In this document: positions 1 to 8,323 of the stretch, one piece after another
Position numbering within the stretch: the first letter of the stretch is position 1
Layout: each line of letters opens with the position of its first letter
NCBI RefSeq assembly: GCF_000162475.2
Contig: NZ_KI391971.1
Coordinates: 954,029-1,018,028, forward strand
Reading direction: 5' to 3'
Source: Granulicatella elegans ATCC 700633
GTDB taxonomy: Bacteria > Bacillota > Bacilli > Lactobacillales > Aerococcaceae
Length of the DNA: 64,000 nucleotides
The notes under the pieces: generated by a model
Told to the model about the DNA's origin: nothing
What the model saw: the letters and a program-made list of their open reading frames with translations, nothing else
Database searches by the model: none
Position numbers and translations under genes: made by a program

Positions 1-940
1 TCAATAATTTTTCCACTAATTGTGCTTGGGTGAGATGCGTCTTAAAGTGATAGTTATAGTGCAGTTTTTCTTCATCCAATTCTTCACTTGGTTTTAACAG
101 TAGTTTCCAGTAGCGTTTTAATGTCTTCTGTTGTGTTGATTTAGCAGAGAATTGCTTCATAATCACAACTCGAAGTTGATTAAAATTGCGATTCATATGT
201 TGAACGATATGGAATCGATCTACTACGATAACAGCGTTTGGAAATACTGTTTTAATAAGGTTTTGATAAGAAGCATTCATATCCATCACTAAATATTTTA
301 CTTTTAAACGTTGTTTACGGGAGAACTTCATAAAGAAAGAAATCAATTCATGAAGTGTTCTACCAGGTAAAATATCAATTAATTGGCGATTTTCTCCATC
401 TAAACAAATGAAATTCATTTTCCCTTGTTGCGTTTTAACGCCTCTAAATTCATCTAAACAAAGTATTTTAGGTAAATAGTTATATCGTTGCATTGTTTTT
501 ATTTTGAACTTCTTCATCACTCTTTCAACAGTCTTATCAGAAATTGAAAGAAGTTTGGCGATTGTTTTTCTAGAGAAGTTTTCTTTTAAGTACAACATAA
601 TTTGACACGCTAAATCATAAGAAATATTACTGTTTTTAGGAACAAGAGGGCAATCTACAACCCATGTTTTATGACAATTTTTACAGATAAATCGTTGTAC
701 TTTTAAGTCTAAAAGAGTTTTATTTCCGTATAGATGTGGGATTCTTATTTTATGTTCCATAGGAGAATGCTTAATGATAGTTTTACTTGAACAATGAGGA
801 CAAGAAGTACAAGTATTTGTCCAAGTTCCTTTAATTTTATGAACGATTTCATTATTTTCTGTTACGATTTCTAACCAATTTTCATCCGCAATAAAATTTT
901 TTTCTGTTAATCCTAGTAATTTTCGTATACAATAGTCCAT
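1..940 (-). CDS. ISL3-family transposase, 3' end cut by window edge
   Basis: An open frame starts at an ATG (938-940) behind a GGAGG site and runs without a stop to the window edge, giving about 313 residues. The N-terminus has zinc-ribbon-like cysteine pairs (CTSCPHC, then CKNCHKTW), followed by a helix-turn-helix-like stretch (FSRKTIAKLLSISDKTVERV). Next come the acidic-residue segments of the ISL3 DDE transposase: CLDEFRG, VMDMN and VDRFHIVQH. These match the family as I know it (zinc ribbon, HTH, DDE_Tnp_ISL3). The C-terminal part lies outside the window, so I cannot say whether the transposase is intact. Confidence 0.9.
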   Translation of the reverse strand, partial: MDYCIRKLLGLTEKNFIADENWLEIVTENNEIVHKIKGTWTNTCTSCPHCSSKTIIKHSPMEHKIRIPHLYGNKTLLDLKVQRFICKNCHKTWVVDCPLVPKNSNISYDLACQIMLYLKENFSRKTIAKLLSISDKTVERVMKKFKIKTMQRYNYLPKILCLDEFRGVKTQQGKMNFICLDGENRQLIDILPGRTLHELISFFMKFSRKQRLKVKYLVMDMNASYQNLIKTVFPNAVIVVDRFHIVQHMNRNFNQLRVVIMKQFSAKSTQQKTLKRYWKLLLKPSEELDEEKLHYNYHFKTHLTQAQLVEKLL

Positions 941-1013
941 GAGAGAAATCCTCCTTTGATTGGTTTTGGTCGACTTAATCATAACTCGGATTTCTCTTTT
1001 TTGCATATAAAAA

Positions 1014-1043
1014 ATCCTGTTGGTGATTTCTCACCAACAGGAT
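1014..1043. terminator. Perfect hairpin inside the IS end
   Basis: ATCCTGTTGGTGA and TCACCAACAGGAT form a 13-bp perfect stem around TTTC. It sits between the IS terminus and the transposase promoter region. It could stop transcription entering from the upstream ABC permease gene, which would shield the transposase, or it may be part of the terminal structure recognised by the transposase. Confidence 0.5.
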
Positions 1044-1056
1044 TTGTCGAACAACC

Positions 1057-1707
1057 TTAATATAATGATAATCTTTTTTCTAAAATTTTCTGACCTTGTT
1101 CAAACACTAAACAGATACTCCAGTAAATTAATGCTACTAAAATATACATCGTCATATAATCGAATTCTCGACCTCCAACAATTTTAGCATTTTGAAAAAT
1201 ATCAGGTACCGTAATCATTGCTGCTAACGAAGTTCCTTTTATCATATCTAATAACACATTACTTAAAGGCGGTACTGAAATTCTAAATGCTTGAGGAACA
1301 ATCACTCTTCTTAATGTTTGAAAATAATTCAATCCTAAGGAAGTAGAAGCTTCCCATTGTCCATAGTCCACTGCATCAATCGAAGATCGTAGTACTTCAC
1401 AGATGTATGCACTACTGGCAATACTAAAACATAAGATTGCACAGACTAGAGCTGGAAGTTGAATTTTTAAATAAGGTAATCCGAAATATAATAAGAATAA
1501 AAATACTAATGTAGGAGTTCCTCTCATAAAAGAAACATGGAAATTAGCAATCATTCTTAGAACTCTGATGTTCGAACGTTTCATTAAAACAAACATGAAC
1601 CCTAAAATCGTTCCGAAAATAAAACTTACTCCAGCAATTCCTAATGTATATTGTAAACCACTTAATACAAAGGAAAGACTATGAATCGCTAACTTAAGAT
1701 TAAACAA
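1057..1707 (-). CDS. Polar amino-acid ABC transporter permease
   Basis: A 216-residue integral membrane subunit of a polar amino-acid importer (His/Glu/Gln/cystine group). It has several hydrophobic segments, the family motif RGTPTLVFLFLLYFGLP (62-78) and a cytoplasmic EAA loop that docks the ATPase (119-140, starting EASTSLGLNYF). The start is TTG at 1705-1707, placed by GAGG eight bases upstream; no usable ATG is near. It lies 13 bp downstream of the binding-protein gene, so the two form an operon. The ATPase gene expected next is not visible: an ISL3 element begins at the stop codon. The substrate is not determinable; cystine is a fair guess from the partner protein. Confidence 0.9.
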   Translation of the reverse strand: MFNLKLAIHSLSFVLSGLQYTLGIAGVSFIFGTILGFMFVLMKRSNIRVLRMIANFHVSFMRGTPTLVFLFLLYFGLPYLKIQLPALVCAILCFSIASSAYICEVLRSSIDAVDYGQWEASTSLGLNYFQTLRRVIVPQAFRISVPPLSNVLLDMIKGTSLAAMITVPDIFQNAKIVGGREFDYMTMYILVALIYWSICLVFEQGQKILEKRLSLY

Positions 1708-1720
1708 ACGTCATCGCCTC

Positions 1721-2596
1721 TTATTCTACATCAGAAAAATCAATTTTTTCTAATTTCAAGTCTTTTGGTTGAGTTACATCTTCACCAGCAAAGAATGTTT
1801 TAGAAATTTCAGTTAAAGTTCCATCTTCTTTCATTGATTTTAATGCTTCATTGAATTTTTGTTGGATAACGTCATTTCCTAATTTAATAGAGAAGCTTGC
1901 GCTATATGGGTTTGCGTAAATACCTTCGTTAATTTTAATTGGGAAAGTATCTTTACCGAATGCTACAGCAATTTTTTGTAAATAGTAGTCATTAATAATA
2001 ACATCTGTACGACCATTTACTAAATCAGACATATAAACATCATTTGTAACATTGTCATAGATAACTAATTCTGCCCCTAATTTTTTAGCAATTTTCATGT
2101 AGTTTGTACTTGCAGCACCTGCAGCTTTTTTACCTTTTACATCAGCCCAAGAATAAATACCTGAATTGTCGCTTTCACGAACTACCATTGATGTAAATGA
2201 ATATTTATGAGGTTCAGTACGTAAATATTTATCAACATATTTTGATCCTTCTTCGATTGAATAGTTCGCAATATCCACTTGACCACTATCTAATGCTGTT
2301 AACATACCATCAACACCCATTTCAGTGAAATCAACTTCTAAGTTTAAGCGTTTAGCAACTTCTTTTACAATCTCAACATCATAACCAGTTAAAGAATTGT
2401 CTTTATCTGTATGGAATGATTGTGGATATAAAGTACCTGCTGTTGCAACTTTAATCTTTCCTGCTTTTTCGATTGCATCCCAATTTTTTTGCGCTTGTGA
2501 TACAGTATCCTTGCTTGTAGTAGTACTTGTTGAAGTTGAACAAGCTCCTAAAAATAATGTTGCAGCAACTGCACCTAGTTTAAACCATTTGTTCAT
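1721..2596 (-). CDS. Amino-acid ABC transporter substrate-binding lipoprotein
   Basis: A 291-residue extracellular lipoprotein of the solute-binding family 3 type. The signal peptide ends in a lipobox LGAC with the lipidated Cys at residue 19, followed by a Ser/Thr-rich linker. The two-lobed domain shows familiar motifs: TGYDVEIVKEVAKRL, a stretch around MLTALDSGQVDIAN, and DVIINDYYLQK. It delivers an amino acid to the permease encoded immediately downstream. The general shape resembles cystine-binding TcyA-like proteins, but specificity cannot be read with confidence. A good promoter lies about 40 bp upstream of the ATG. Confidence 0.9.
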   Translation of the reverse strand: MNKWFKLGAVAATLFLGACSTSTSTTTSKDTVSQAQKNWDAIEKAGKIKVATAGTLYPQSFHTDKDNSLTGYDVEIVKEVAKRLNLEVDFTEMGVDGMLTALDSGQVDIANYSIEEGSKYVDKYLRTEPHKYSFTSMVVRESDNSGIYSWADVKGKKAAGAASTNYMKIAKKLGAELVIYDNVTNDVYMSDLVNGRTDVIINDYYLQKIAVAFGKDTFPIKINEGIYANPYSASFSIKLGNDVIQQKFNEALKSMKEDGTLTEISKTFFAGEDVTQPKDLKLEKIDFSDVE

Positions 2597-2635
2597 GATT
2601 TTACCTGCCTTTTTTCATAAATTTTTGACTAACAT

Positions 2636-2664
2636 AAGATAGCACATCATGAGGAAGAAATCAA
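2636..2664 (-). promoter_or_regulatory. Promoter of amino-acid ABC transporter operon
   Basis: On the minus strand TTGATT (2659-2664) and TATCTT (2636-2641) are separated by exactly 17 bp, upstream of the binding-protein ATG. Confidence 0.6.
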
Positions 2665-2690
2665 TCTTTTTTTACTATTTTTACAAGAAA

Positions 2691-2718
2691 ATATAACAGA
2701 TTAAAAAACCTGTTATAT
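2691..2718 (-). terminator. Probable uvrC terminator
   Basis: ATATAACAG (2691-2699) pairs with CTGTTATAT (2710-2718). On the minus strand the hairpin is followed by TTTTCTT. It lies downstream of uvrC and the structured repeat. Confidence 0.5.
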
Positions 2719-2776
2719 AAACACTTAAACAATATTGAAACTTTTTATAACAATTAAAGGTACAGTTTGGAACACA

Positions 2777-2855
2777 TGGGATTTATCGCAGTTGTAAAAT
2801 ATCATGTGACTCCTAAGGAGGCTACTGGCGGCCTCAAACCCCAAGAGAAATCCCA
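2777..2855 (+). repeat. Structured intergenic repeat, short form (copy 1)
   Basis: An outer stem TGGGATTT (2777-2784) pairs with AAATCCCA (2848-2855). Inside is the core shared with the other copies in this window: CATGTGA, a hairpin CTCCT/AGGAG, then CTACTGGCGGCCT, compared with CATGAGA...CTGCTGCCGTCCT elsewhere. It is the most diverged member. It lies between uvrC and the amino-acid ABC operon. Confidence 0.55.
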
Positions 2856-2861
2856 ATGATA

Positions 2862-4634
2862 TTATTTTACAGAATGTTTAATCCTTCTTGCCACTTTCTC
2901 AGAAATTCCAAGCTTTTGAATTTCCTCAACTGTTGCTTCTTGAATTCCCTTCATCGTTTTAAAATGCTGTAATAGTTTCGTACGAGTCTTTGGTCCAACT
3001 CCTTCAATCTCATCAAGAATGGATGAAAAAGCATTTTTACTTCGTACCTGACGATGGAATGTAATCGCATATCGATGAACTTCCTCTTGAATTCGTTGTA
3101 ATAAATGGAAAGCTTGGCTCGTTGGATCTAATTCAATTTGTTCATACTCTTCCCCATACAGTAAATGAGCAGTCTTATGTTTCTCATCCTTTACCATTCC
3201 AGCAATTGGAATCGATAATCCGAGTTCATCTTCTAAAACTTCCATGGCAGCTCTCATCTGAACTTTTCCACCATCCATCAAAATTAAATCCGGTAAAGGT
3301 TTTTGTTCTTTTAATAATCTTGAATATCGTCTTCTAACAACTTCTTGAGTCGTTAAAAATTCATGACTCCCTTGTACCGTTTTAATATTGAATTTTCGAT
3401 AACTTTTCTTCTCCGGTTTTCCATCTCGATATACAACCATTGCTGATACAGGATTTGTCCCTTGAATATTCGAGTGGTCAAATGACTCAATGACACTTAA
3501 ACGGCTTAAATCAAGTGCTTGTCGTAATTGTTCCACCGCACCTAATGTTTTTTGCTGACTATTTTCATCAATCTTGAATTTTTCAAGTAAAGCTACTTCA
3601 CTATTTTGTGTCGCTAAATCAAGCATTCGCTTCTTCGGTCCTCTTTGAGGAGTTAATACTTTAACTTCTAATACTTCAGCCAATAATTCCTTATCAATTT
3701 CTGCTGGAACTAATATTTCTTTTGGTAAAATATGATTTTGTTCTTGATAAAATTGTACAATAAATGATATCAATTCCTCTTCTGCTGAATTATAAATCGG
3801 GAATAATGCTGCTTCTCTCTTGATAATTGTGGATTGTCTGAGTAAAAAGACTTGAATAGAAATCCAACCTCTATCCATATAGAATGAGAATACATCCCGA
3901 TTTGTAAAGTCTTGAGACATAATATGCTGCTTTTCTACTGTTGTTTCGATGTATTGAATTTGATTTCGATAGTCAATGGCTCGTTCAAATTCTAATTGTT
4001 CTGAAGCTTCATCCATTTTCTTTTGTAAATCTTGCTTAATTTCTTTTACATCGCCTTCAAGAAATCGTTGGATTTTTTTCTTTTGTTGTTGATATATTTC
4101 TGGTGAAACTTCATGATCACAACAGCCAATACATTGCCCTAAATGATAATAAAAACAAGCGCGTGTTTCATTTTTTCCACATTTTCTTAATGGATAAATT
4201 TTTTGAATGAGCTGTTGCGTTTCTGTTGCCGCATAAACATTCGGATAGGGTCCAAAATACATGCCTCCATCTTTTTCAACATTACTTGTAATAATCAGTT
4301 GAGGGTCTTTCTCATTTGTAATTTTTAAATAAGGATACATGGTTCCTTGTTTTAATTTAATATTGTAATAAGGTTGGTATTTCTTAATTAAATTAATCTC
4401 TAATAATAATGATTCTTTATTCGTTTTTGTAACAATAAATTCGAAATGATGAATTTCACTCACTAATTTTTCAGTTTTAGTATTATGTGCTCCACGGAAA
4501 TAGGAGCGAACTCGATTTTTTAAGTTTTTTGCTTTACCAATATAAATAATGTCATCTTCTTGATTTTTCATCAAGTAACATCCTGGTAAATCAGGCAATT
4601 GTTTTAACTTTTCTTCAATTAATTCACTTGCCAT
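2862..4634 (-). CDS. uvrC: Excinuclease ABC subunit C
   Basis: UvrC, the nuclease of UvrABC nucleotide excision repair, incises the damaged strand on both sides of a lesion. At 590 residues it has full family length. It has an N-terminal GIY-YIG domain (LPGCYLMKN through IIYIGKAKNLKNRV, residues about 16-42), a cysteine cluster (CFYYHLGQCIGCC), a UVR segment that binds UvrB (EQLEFERAIDYRNQI), the RNase H-like C-terminal nuclease (SFDHSNIQGTNPVSAMVVY) and terminal helix-hairpin-helix motifs (IEGVGPKTRTKLL). The ATG follows GGAGCGAAAAA. It starts 20 bp downstream of the alcohol dehydrogenase gene and may be cotranscribed with it. Confidence 0.97.
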   Translation of the reverse strand: MASELIEEKLKQLPDLPGCYLMKNQEDDIIYIGKAKNLKNRVRSYFRGAHNTKTEKLVSEIHHFEFIVTKTNKESLLLEINLIKKYQPYYNIKLKQGTMYPYLKITNEKDPQLIITSNVEKDGGMYFGPYPNVYAATETQQLIQKIYPLRKCGKNETRACFYYHLGQCIGCCDHEVSPEIYQQQKKKIQRFLEGDVKEIKQDLQKKMDEASEQLEFERAIDYRNQIQYIETTVEKQHIMSQDFTNRDVFSFYMDRGWISIQVFLLRQSTIIKREAALFPIYNSAEEELISFIVQFYQEQNHILPKEILVPAEIDKELLAEVLEVKVLTPQRGPKKRMLDLATQNSEVALLEKFKIDENSQQKTLGAVEQLRQALDLSRLSVIESFDHSNIQGTNPVSAMVVYRDGKPEKKSYRKFNIKTVQGSHEFLTTQEVVRRRYSRLLKEQKPLPDLILMDGGKVQMRAAMEVLEDELGLSIPIAGMVKDEKHKTAHLLYGEEYEQIELDPTSQAFHLLQRIQEEVHRYAITFHRQVRSKNAFSSILDEIEGVGPKTRTKLLQHFKTMKGIQEATVEEIQKLGISEKVARRIKHSVK

Positions 4635-4654
4635 TTTTTCGCTCCTTCCCCCTA

Positions 4655-5833
4655 CTATAATGCAGTTTGATAAATAATTCTTGCATCTTCTAATTCTAAA
4701 TTATGATGCTCAGATAAATGAATTTTCTCGTGACGTCCTAATCCTTCCACTAATGCTTCAATGACTGATTCATCTAATGAAATATCTTTAAATCGAATTG
4801 GTGCACCTAATGATGCAAAGAATTCTTCCGTTTTTTCTATTGCTCCATTGACGATTTCTTCTGGTGTTCCAGATAAATACCAAACTCGTTTCCCATATTG
4901 AATGAGTTTATCCCATTTTTGTTCTTTCCGTACTTTCATCATTGCTGGCAACACAATCGATAATGTACGTCCATGATCGATTCCATGATTTAATGTAATT
5001 TCATGACCTAATGCATGAGTTGCCCAGTCTGTTGGCACACCTGCAGAAATTGTTCCATTTAATGCATTTGTTGCACACCACATAAAGTTCGCTCTTGCAG
5101 CAAAGTCGTGATTATCCTCATCAATGACTGTTGGTGCAATTTCAATTAATGTTTGTAAAATGCCTTCTGCATAACGATCTTGTAATTTTGCATCTACAGG
5201 ATATGTTAAATAATTTTCCATCGTATGAATAAAGGTATCTAAAACCCCATTGACTAATTGACGTTTTGGTAATGTATACGTTAATTCAGGTTCTAGTACT
5301 GAAAACTGAGGAAATGTAACATCTGGTCTAAAACTTACTTTTGCTTTTAATGCTACAAAGGTAATCACAGCACCACTATTCATTTCAGATGCAGTTGCAG
5401 GTAATGTTAAAATCGTTCCAAATGGAACAGCTTTTGTAACAGGAAGCCCTTTTCCAAATCCTCCTCTAAACATATCTAATGGATTGCTATCAAAAACACT
5501 TGCTGCTGCTACAAACTTTGTTCCATCAATGACAGAACCACCACCAATTGCTAGTAAATAAGTAAAACCTTCTTCTTTTACACGTGCAACAGCTTTGATT
5601 AATGTTTCGTATGTTGGGTTTGCTTCGATTCCTCCAAACTCATCCCATTCACGATTTCCTAATGCTTGTACAGCACGATCAAAGGCTCCATTTCGTTTAA
5701 CAGAACCTCCTCCATATAAAATTAATACTTTTGCATTTTTTGGAATTTCTCCATCAATATCCTTAATACGATCTTTTCCAAATAAAATTTTCGTTGGATT
5801 TCTAAACGTAAAATTACGAATTCCAAATTCCAT
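4655..5833 (-). CDS. Iron-dependent (class III) alcohol dehydrogenase
   Basis: A 392-residue NAD(P)H-dependent dehydrogenase of the Fe-ADH superfamily, closest in look to the YqhD/BdhA butanol dehydrogenases that reduce aldehydes. The nucleotide-binding GGGSV motifs are visible twice (LYGGGSVKRNG and LAIGGGSVIDGTKF). Metal-ligand candidates lie in DTFIHTMENYL and in HALGHEITLNHGIDHGR. The start ATG (5831-5833) is chosen because AGGAG lies seven bases upstream; the frame stays open for 31 codons further without a ribosome site. A promoter sits just upstream. The physiological substrate is unknown. Confidence 0.93.
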   Translation of the reverse strand: MEFGIRNFTFRNPTKILFGKDRIKDIDGEIPKNAKVLILYGGGSVKRNGAFDRAVQALGNREWDEFGGIEANPTYETLIKAVARVKEEGFTYLLAIGGGSVIDGTKFVAAASVFDSNPLDMFRGGFGKGLPVTKAVPFGTILTLPATASEMNSGAVITFVALKAKVSFRPDVTFPQFSVLEPELTYTLPKRQLVNGVLDTFIHTMENYLTYPVDAKLQDRYAEGILQTLIEIAPTVIDEDNHDFAARANFMWCATNALNGTISAGVPTDWATHALGHEITLNHGIDHGRTLSIVLPAMMKVRKEQKWDKLIQYGKRVWYLSGTPEEIVNGAIEKTEEFFASLGAPIRFKDISLDESVIEALVEGLGRHEKIHLSEHHNLELEDARIIYQTAL

Positions 5834-5856
5834 AGTATCTCCTACCTTTCTATTTG

Positions 5857-5885
5857 ATGATATCAAGCTCCAAGTGTTGAGGCAA
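5857..5885 (-). promoter_or_regulatory. Promoter of Fe-alcohol dehydrogenase gene
   Basis: TTGCCT (5880-5885) and TATCAT (5857-5862) on the minus strand with a 17-bp spacer, 24 bp upstream of the ATG. Confidence 0.55.
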
Positions 5886-5906
5886 ATTACACGACTTAAG
5901 AAAAAA

Positions 5907-5933
5907 ACTCCTGAAGGAATTTCCAACAGGAGT
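5907..5933 (-). terminator. Terminator after the 111-residue unknown gene
   Basis: ACTCCTG (5907-5913) pairs with CAGGAGT (5927-5933). Read on the minus strand the stem is followed by seven T residues. It separates the unknown gene from the dehydrogenase promoter. Confidence 0.75.
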
Positions 5934-5970
5934 TGTTAAAGATTATACTTCATCCATTATTTAAAATATC

Positions 5971-6306
5971 TTATTTGAAATAAATTTCTAAATATTTATC
6001 TAATCTCTCGGCTGAAATTTCTTTTTCTAATTTTGATATTTCAGTTGGACTTAAACTAATCTCACCATGACATGTACCAGCTTCATCATAAGCAACAATT
6101 ACTTCGCCAATGTCTTCCCGTTGTTCTCTTTGAACTTTCGCAAAGTGCTGTAATAAAGTTTGTTCTACTTCTGTCGCACAATGCTCTCTTAATAGGCAAA
6201 AATGTTCTGCAATTGCTGTTGGGATATAATAACAATCCACTAATGTCATTGCTTCTTTTGAATTTTTAGATGCTTTACCTTTAGGTTTATTTTTTTGACG
6301 CTTCAT
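5971..6306 (-). CDS. Hypothetical protein, 111 residues
   Basis: I do not recognise this protein. It is 111 residues, with a very Lys-rich N-terminus (MKRQKNKPKGKASKNSK), then a predicted soluble helical segment containing HFCLLREHC, and an acidic C-terminal half. There is no signal peptide or membrane segment. It is very likely a real gene: GAGAGG precedes the ATG, a good promoter (6336-6364) lies upstream and a clear terminator downstream, so it forms its own transcription unit. The basic tail could bind nucleic acid, but that is only inference. Confidence 0.75.
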   Translation of the reverse strand: MKRQKNKPKGKASKNSKEAMTLVDCYYIPTAIAEHFCLLREHCATEVEQTLLQHFAKVQREQREDIGEVIVAYDEAGTCHGEISLSPTEISKLEKEISAERLDKYLEIYFK

Positions 6307-6335
6307 GAATAACCTCTCTTGATTTCTCTGTATCT

Positions 6336-6364
6336 AGTATACAAAAAAATTACCCATAAGGCAA
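6336..6364 (-). promoter_or_regulatory. Promoter of the 111-residue gene
   Basis: TTGCCT (6359-6364) and TATACT (6336-6341) on the minus strand with a 17-bp spacer. Confidence 0.65.
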
Positions 6365-6413
6365 AAAGTTATCTTTTAATTTTCAAATCTTTTCTTAAGA
6401 TTTTACTAGCTAT

Positions 6414-6442
6414 TTTCCAAATGCTTCATTTCATGGTAGAAT
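6414..6442 (+). promoter_or_regulatory. Promoter of glycosyltransferase operon
   Basis: TTTCCA (6414-6419) and TAGAAT (6437-6442) are separated by 17 bp, 32 bp upstream of the glycosyltransferase ATG. It is divergent from the promoter of the 111-residue gene. Confidence 0.5.
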
Positions 6443-6474
6443 AGTAAACGAAATTGTTTCTTAAAGGAGTCAAT

Positions 6475-7506
6475 ATGTTAACGATCAATATGCTTACACG
6501 AGCAGATAGTGTAAAAGGACAAGGTGTTCTATCTGCTACAGAAGAACAAATTAATCTCGTAACAGAAGGTTTAAAAGACTATCAAGTCGTTGTGAATCAA
6601 TTAAAAACATACAATATTACTCATATTCATACGATTAATCCAGATTTTTTAATTAAATCTGTTATCACAAGACAAAACCGTCCAATGATAGCTTCTGTTC
6701 ACTTTTTACCGGAAACTTTAGAAAAAAGTATTTCCCTACCTCGTCCGATTAAAGAATTATTTTATAAATACGTTCTTCAATTTTATAAACAAGCAGATTA
6801 CCTAGTAACCGTTAATCCACGTTTTATTGAAGATCTAGAACATTATGGAATTCCAAAAGAAAGAATCACGTACATTCCAAACTTTGTATCACGTGATACT
6901 TTTTATAAAATTACGGATCGTTCAAAAGCAACTCTTCGGGAATCTTTTGGATTAGATCCAAATAAATTTACCGTTGTATCTGCAGGTCAATTACAAATGA
7001 GAAAAGGTGTTTTAGAATTTATTGATTTAGCTAAAAAAATGCCTGATATCCAATTTGTATGGGCAGGTGATTTTGCTTTTAAAGGGATTTCTGAAGGTCG
7101 TAAAGAAATTATGGAACATATGGATGAATTACCAAGTAATGTTCATTTCTTAGGGCTTGTAGAAAGAGAACGAATGAATGAGTTCTTTAATATGGGCGAT
7201 GTGATGTTACAACTTTCGTTTGAAGAGCTGTTCCCTATGACGATTTTGGAATCTATGAATGCAAATATTCCATTATTATTAAGAGATTTAAGAGAATATC
7301 GACCTATTTTATTTGATTATTACTTAAAAGGAAATTCTCAAGTACAATTCCAAGAAATTTTACGTCAATTACAACAAGATGAGGCTTTCTATCAAGATGC
7401 TTGCGAAAAATCTAAAAAAGGAGAACAATTCTATTCTAAAGAAAACGTACTCCAACAATGGCAAGCCTTTTATGATAAAGTAGCTGTAGAAAACCATTTA
7501 AAATAA
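6475..7506 (+). CDS. GT4-family glycosyltransferase, probably glycolipid synthesis
   Basis: A 343-residue retaining glycosyltransferase with a GT-B fold. The N-terminal INMLTRADSVKGQGVLSAT resembles the group that adds the second sugar to glucosyl-diacylglycerol in Lactobacillales (CpoA/BgsA/LafB type), which makes the lipid anchor of lipoteichoic acid. The GT4 nucleotide-sugar region is seen as SFEELFPMTILESMNANIP, containing the E-x7-E motif. The ATG at 6475 has AAAGGAG six bases upstream; an ATG seven codons earlier has none. The gene lies 10 bp before a VTT membrane protein gene, a pairing I recall from related genomes. The partner first-sugar transferase is not in the window. Confidence 0.82.
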   Translation: MLTINMLTRADSVKGQGVLSATEEQINLVTEGLKDYQVVVNQLKTYNITHIHTINPDFLIKSVITRQNRPMIASVHFLPETLEKSISLPRPIKELFYKYVLQFYKQADYLVTVNPRFIEDLEHYGIPKERITYIPNFVSRDTFYKITDRSKATLRESFGLDPNKFTVVSAGQLQMRKGVLEFIDLAKKMPDIQFVWAGDFAFKGISEGRKEIMEHMDELPSNVHFLGLVERERMNEFFNMGDVMLQLSFEELFPMTILESMNANIPLLLRDLREYRPILFDYYLKGNSQVQFQEILRQLQQDEAFYQDACEKSKKGEQFYSKENVLQQWQAFYDKVAVENHLK

Positions 7507-7516
7507 AGGAGTAGCT

Positions 7517-8143
7517 ATGACTGAAACACAAATTAAACAAGGTAAGCCTTTATCTCCCTTTGCACAAAGAATGATGCATGCTGCTTCTGTTGCAGGAGCA
7601 ATTGCTACAGTTATCTTTTGTATTTGGGCTTATCAAAAAGGTTTATTTACTTCCCAAGAGGCACTTAGTGAATATATGCAACGTGCAGGCATTTGGGGAC
7701 CACCTGTTTTTATCTTATTACAAATTTTACAAACAGTTATTCCAATTATTCCAGGTGCTTTAACTAGTATTGCTGGTGTATATATTTATGGAATGTTTAT
7801 TGGAAATGTCTACAACTATATCGGTATTATTATCGGTTCCATTATTGCTTTCCATTTAGCACGAATTTATGGACAACTATTTGTAAAATCAATGGTGAAT
7901 GATAGCACCTATCATCGTTATATCGGATGGCTAAATCGTGGAAATAAATTTGATTACTTCTTTACTTTTATGATGGCTTTTCCTGTTTCACCTGATGATT
8001 TCCTATGTATGCTTGCTGGTTTAACAAAAATGAGTTATAAAAAGTTCATCCTCATTATTCTAATTTGTAAACCTATTACTTTAGCGGCATATACTTATGG
8101 ATTAACTGCGATTATCGATTATATTTGGGCTTTTTTCAAATAA
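7517..8143 (+). CDS. VTT-domain (TVP38/TMEM64, SNARE-associated) membrane protein
   Basis: A 208-residue polytopic membrane protein with about five hydrophobic segments and the VTT/DedA-like signature: a re-entrant stretch PIIPGALTSIAGVYIYG and an AFPVSPDDFLCMLAGLTKM segment. DedA-superfamily relatives act as lipid transporters or flippases. Because it follows the glycolipid glycosyltransferase by 10 bp with its own AAGGAG site, a role in moving or placing the glycolipid is a reasonable inference. The exact substrate is unknown. Confidence 0.85.
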   Translation: MTETQIKQGKPLSPFAQRMMHAASVAGAIATVIFCIWAYQKGLFTSQEALSEYMQRAGIWGPPVFILLQILQTVIPIIPGALTSIAGVYIYGMFIGNVYNYIGIIIGSIIAFHLARIYGQLFVKSMVNDSTYHRYIGWLNRGNKFDYFFTFMMAFPVSPDDFLCMLAGLTKMSYKKFILIILICKPITLAAYTYGLTAIIDYIWAFFK

Positions 8144-8164
8144 TTATTGAGTTTTTTAATTTCT

Positions 8165-8208
8165 CAAACTATTTTTAGTTTTTATACTAAAAATGGTTTG
8201 TTTTTTTA
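8165..8208 (+). terminator. Terminator after the VTT protein gene
   Basis: CAAACTATTTTTAGT (8165-8179) pairs with ACTAAAAATGGTTTG (8186-8200, one G-T pair), followed by TTTTTTTA. Confidence 0.85.
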
Positions 8209-8323
8209 TACTTTCATTTTATAATAGGCTTATATAAAAGTCGTTACATTTTGATGGGAAAAGAATGGTTAACGATTGCATTTTTTATATAAATTATTTA
8301 AATGGGTTAGGAGAAAAAGGAAT

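Larger units (their letters stand above)
1..1056 (-). mobile_element. ISL3-type insertion sequence, one end plus most of transposase
   Basis: The transposase gene is preceded by about 115 bp of non-coding DNA. It ends in GGTTGTTCGACAAATCC, read on the minus strand inward from 1056, which is a plausible terminal inverted repeat. A perfect 13-bp stem (1014-1026 with 1031-1043) lies just inside that end. The element stops one base before the stop codon of the neighbouring ABC permease gene. The other terminus and any target duplication are outside the window, so the outer boundary is inferred. Confidence 0.7.

Noticed and set aside
5834-5926. Longer N-terminus for the alcohol dehydrogenase
   Set aside because: The extra 31 codons cover its promoter and part of the upstream terminator region and do not match the family; the internal ATG has a good ribosome site.
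8266-8281. Catabolite-response (cre) site before galT
   Set aside because: TGGTTAACGATTGCAT fits the consensus at most positions but breaks two defined ones; too weak to list as a site.
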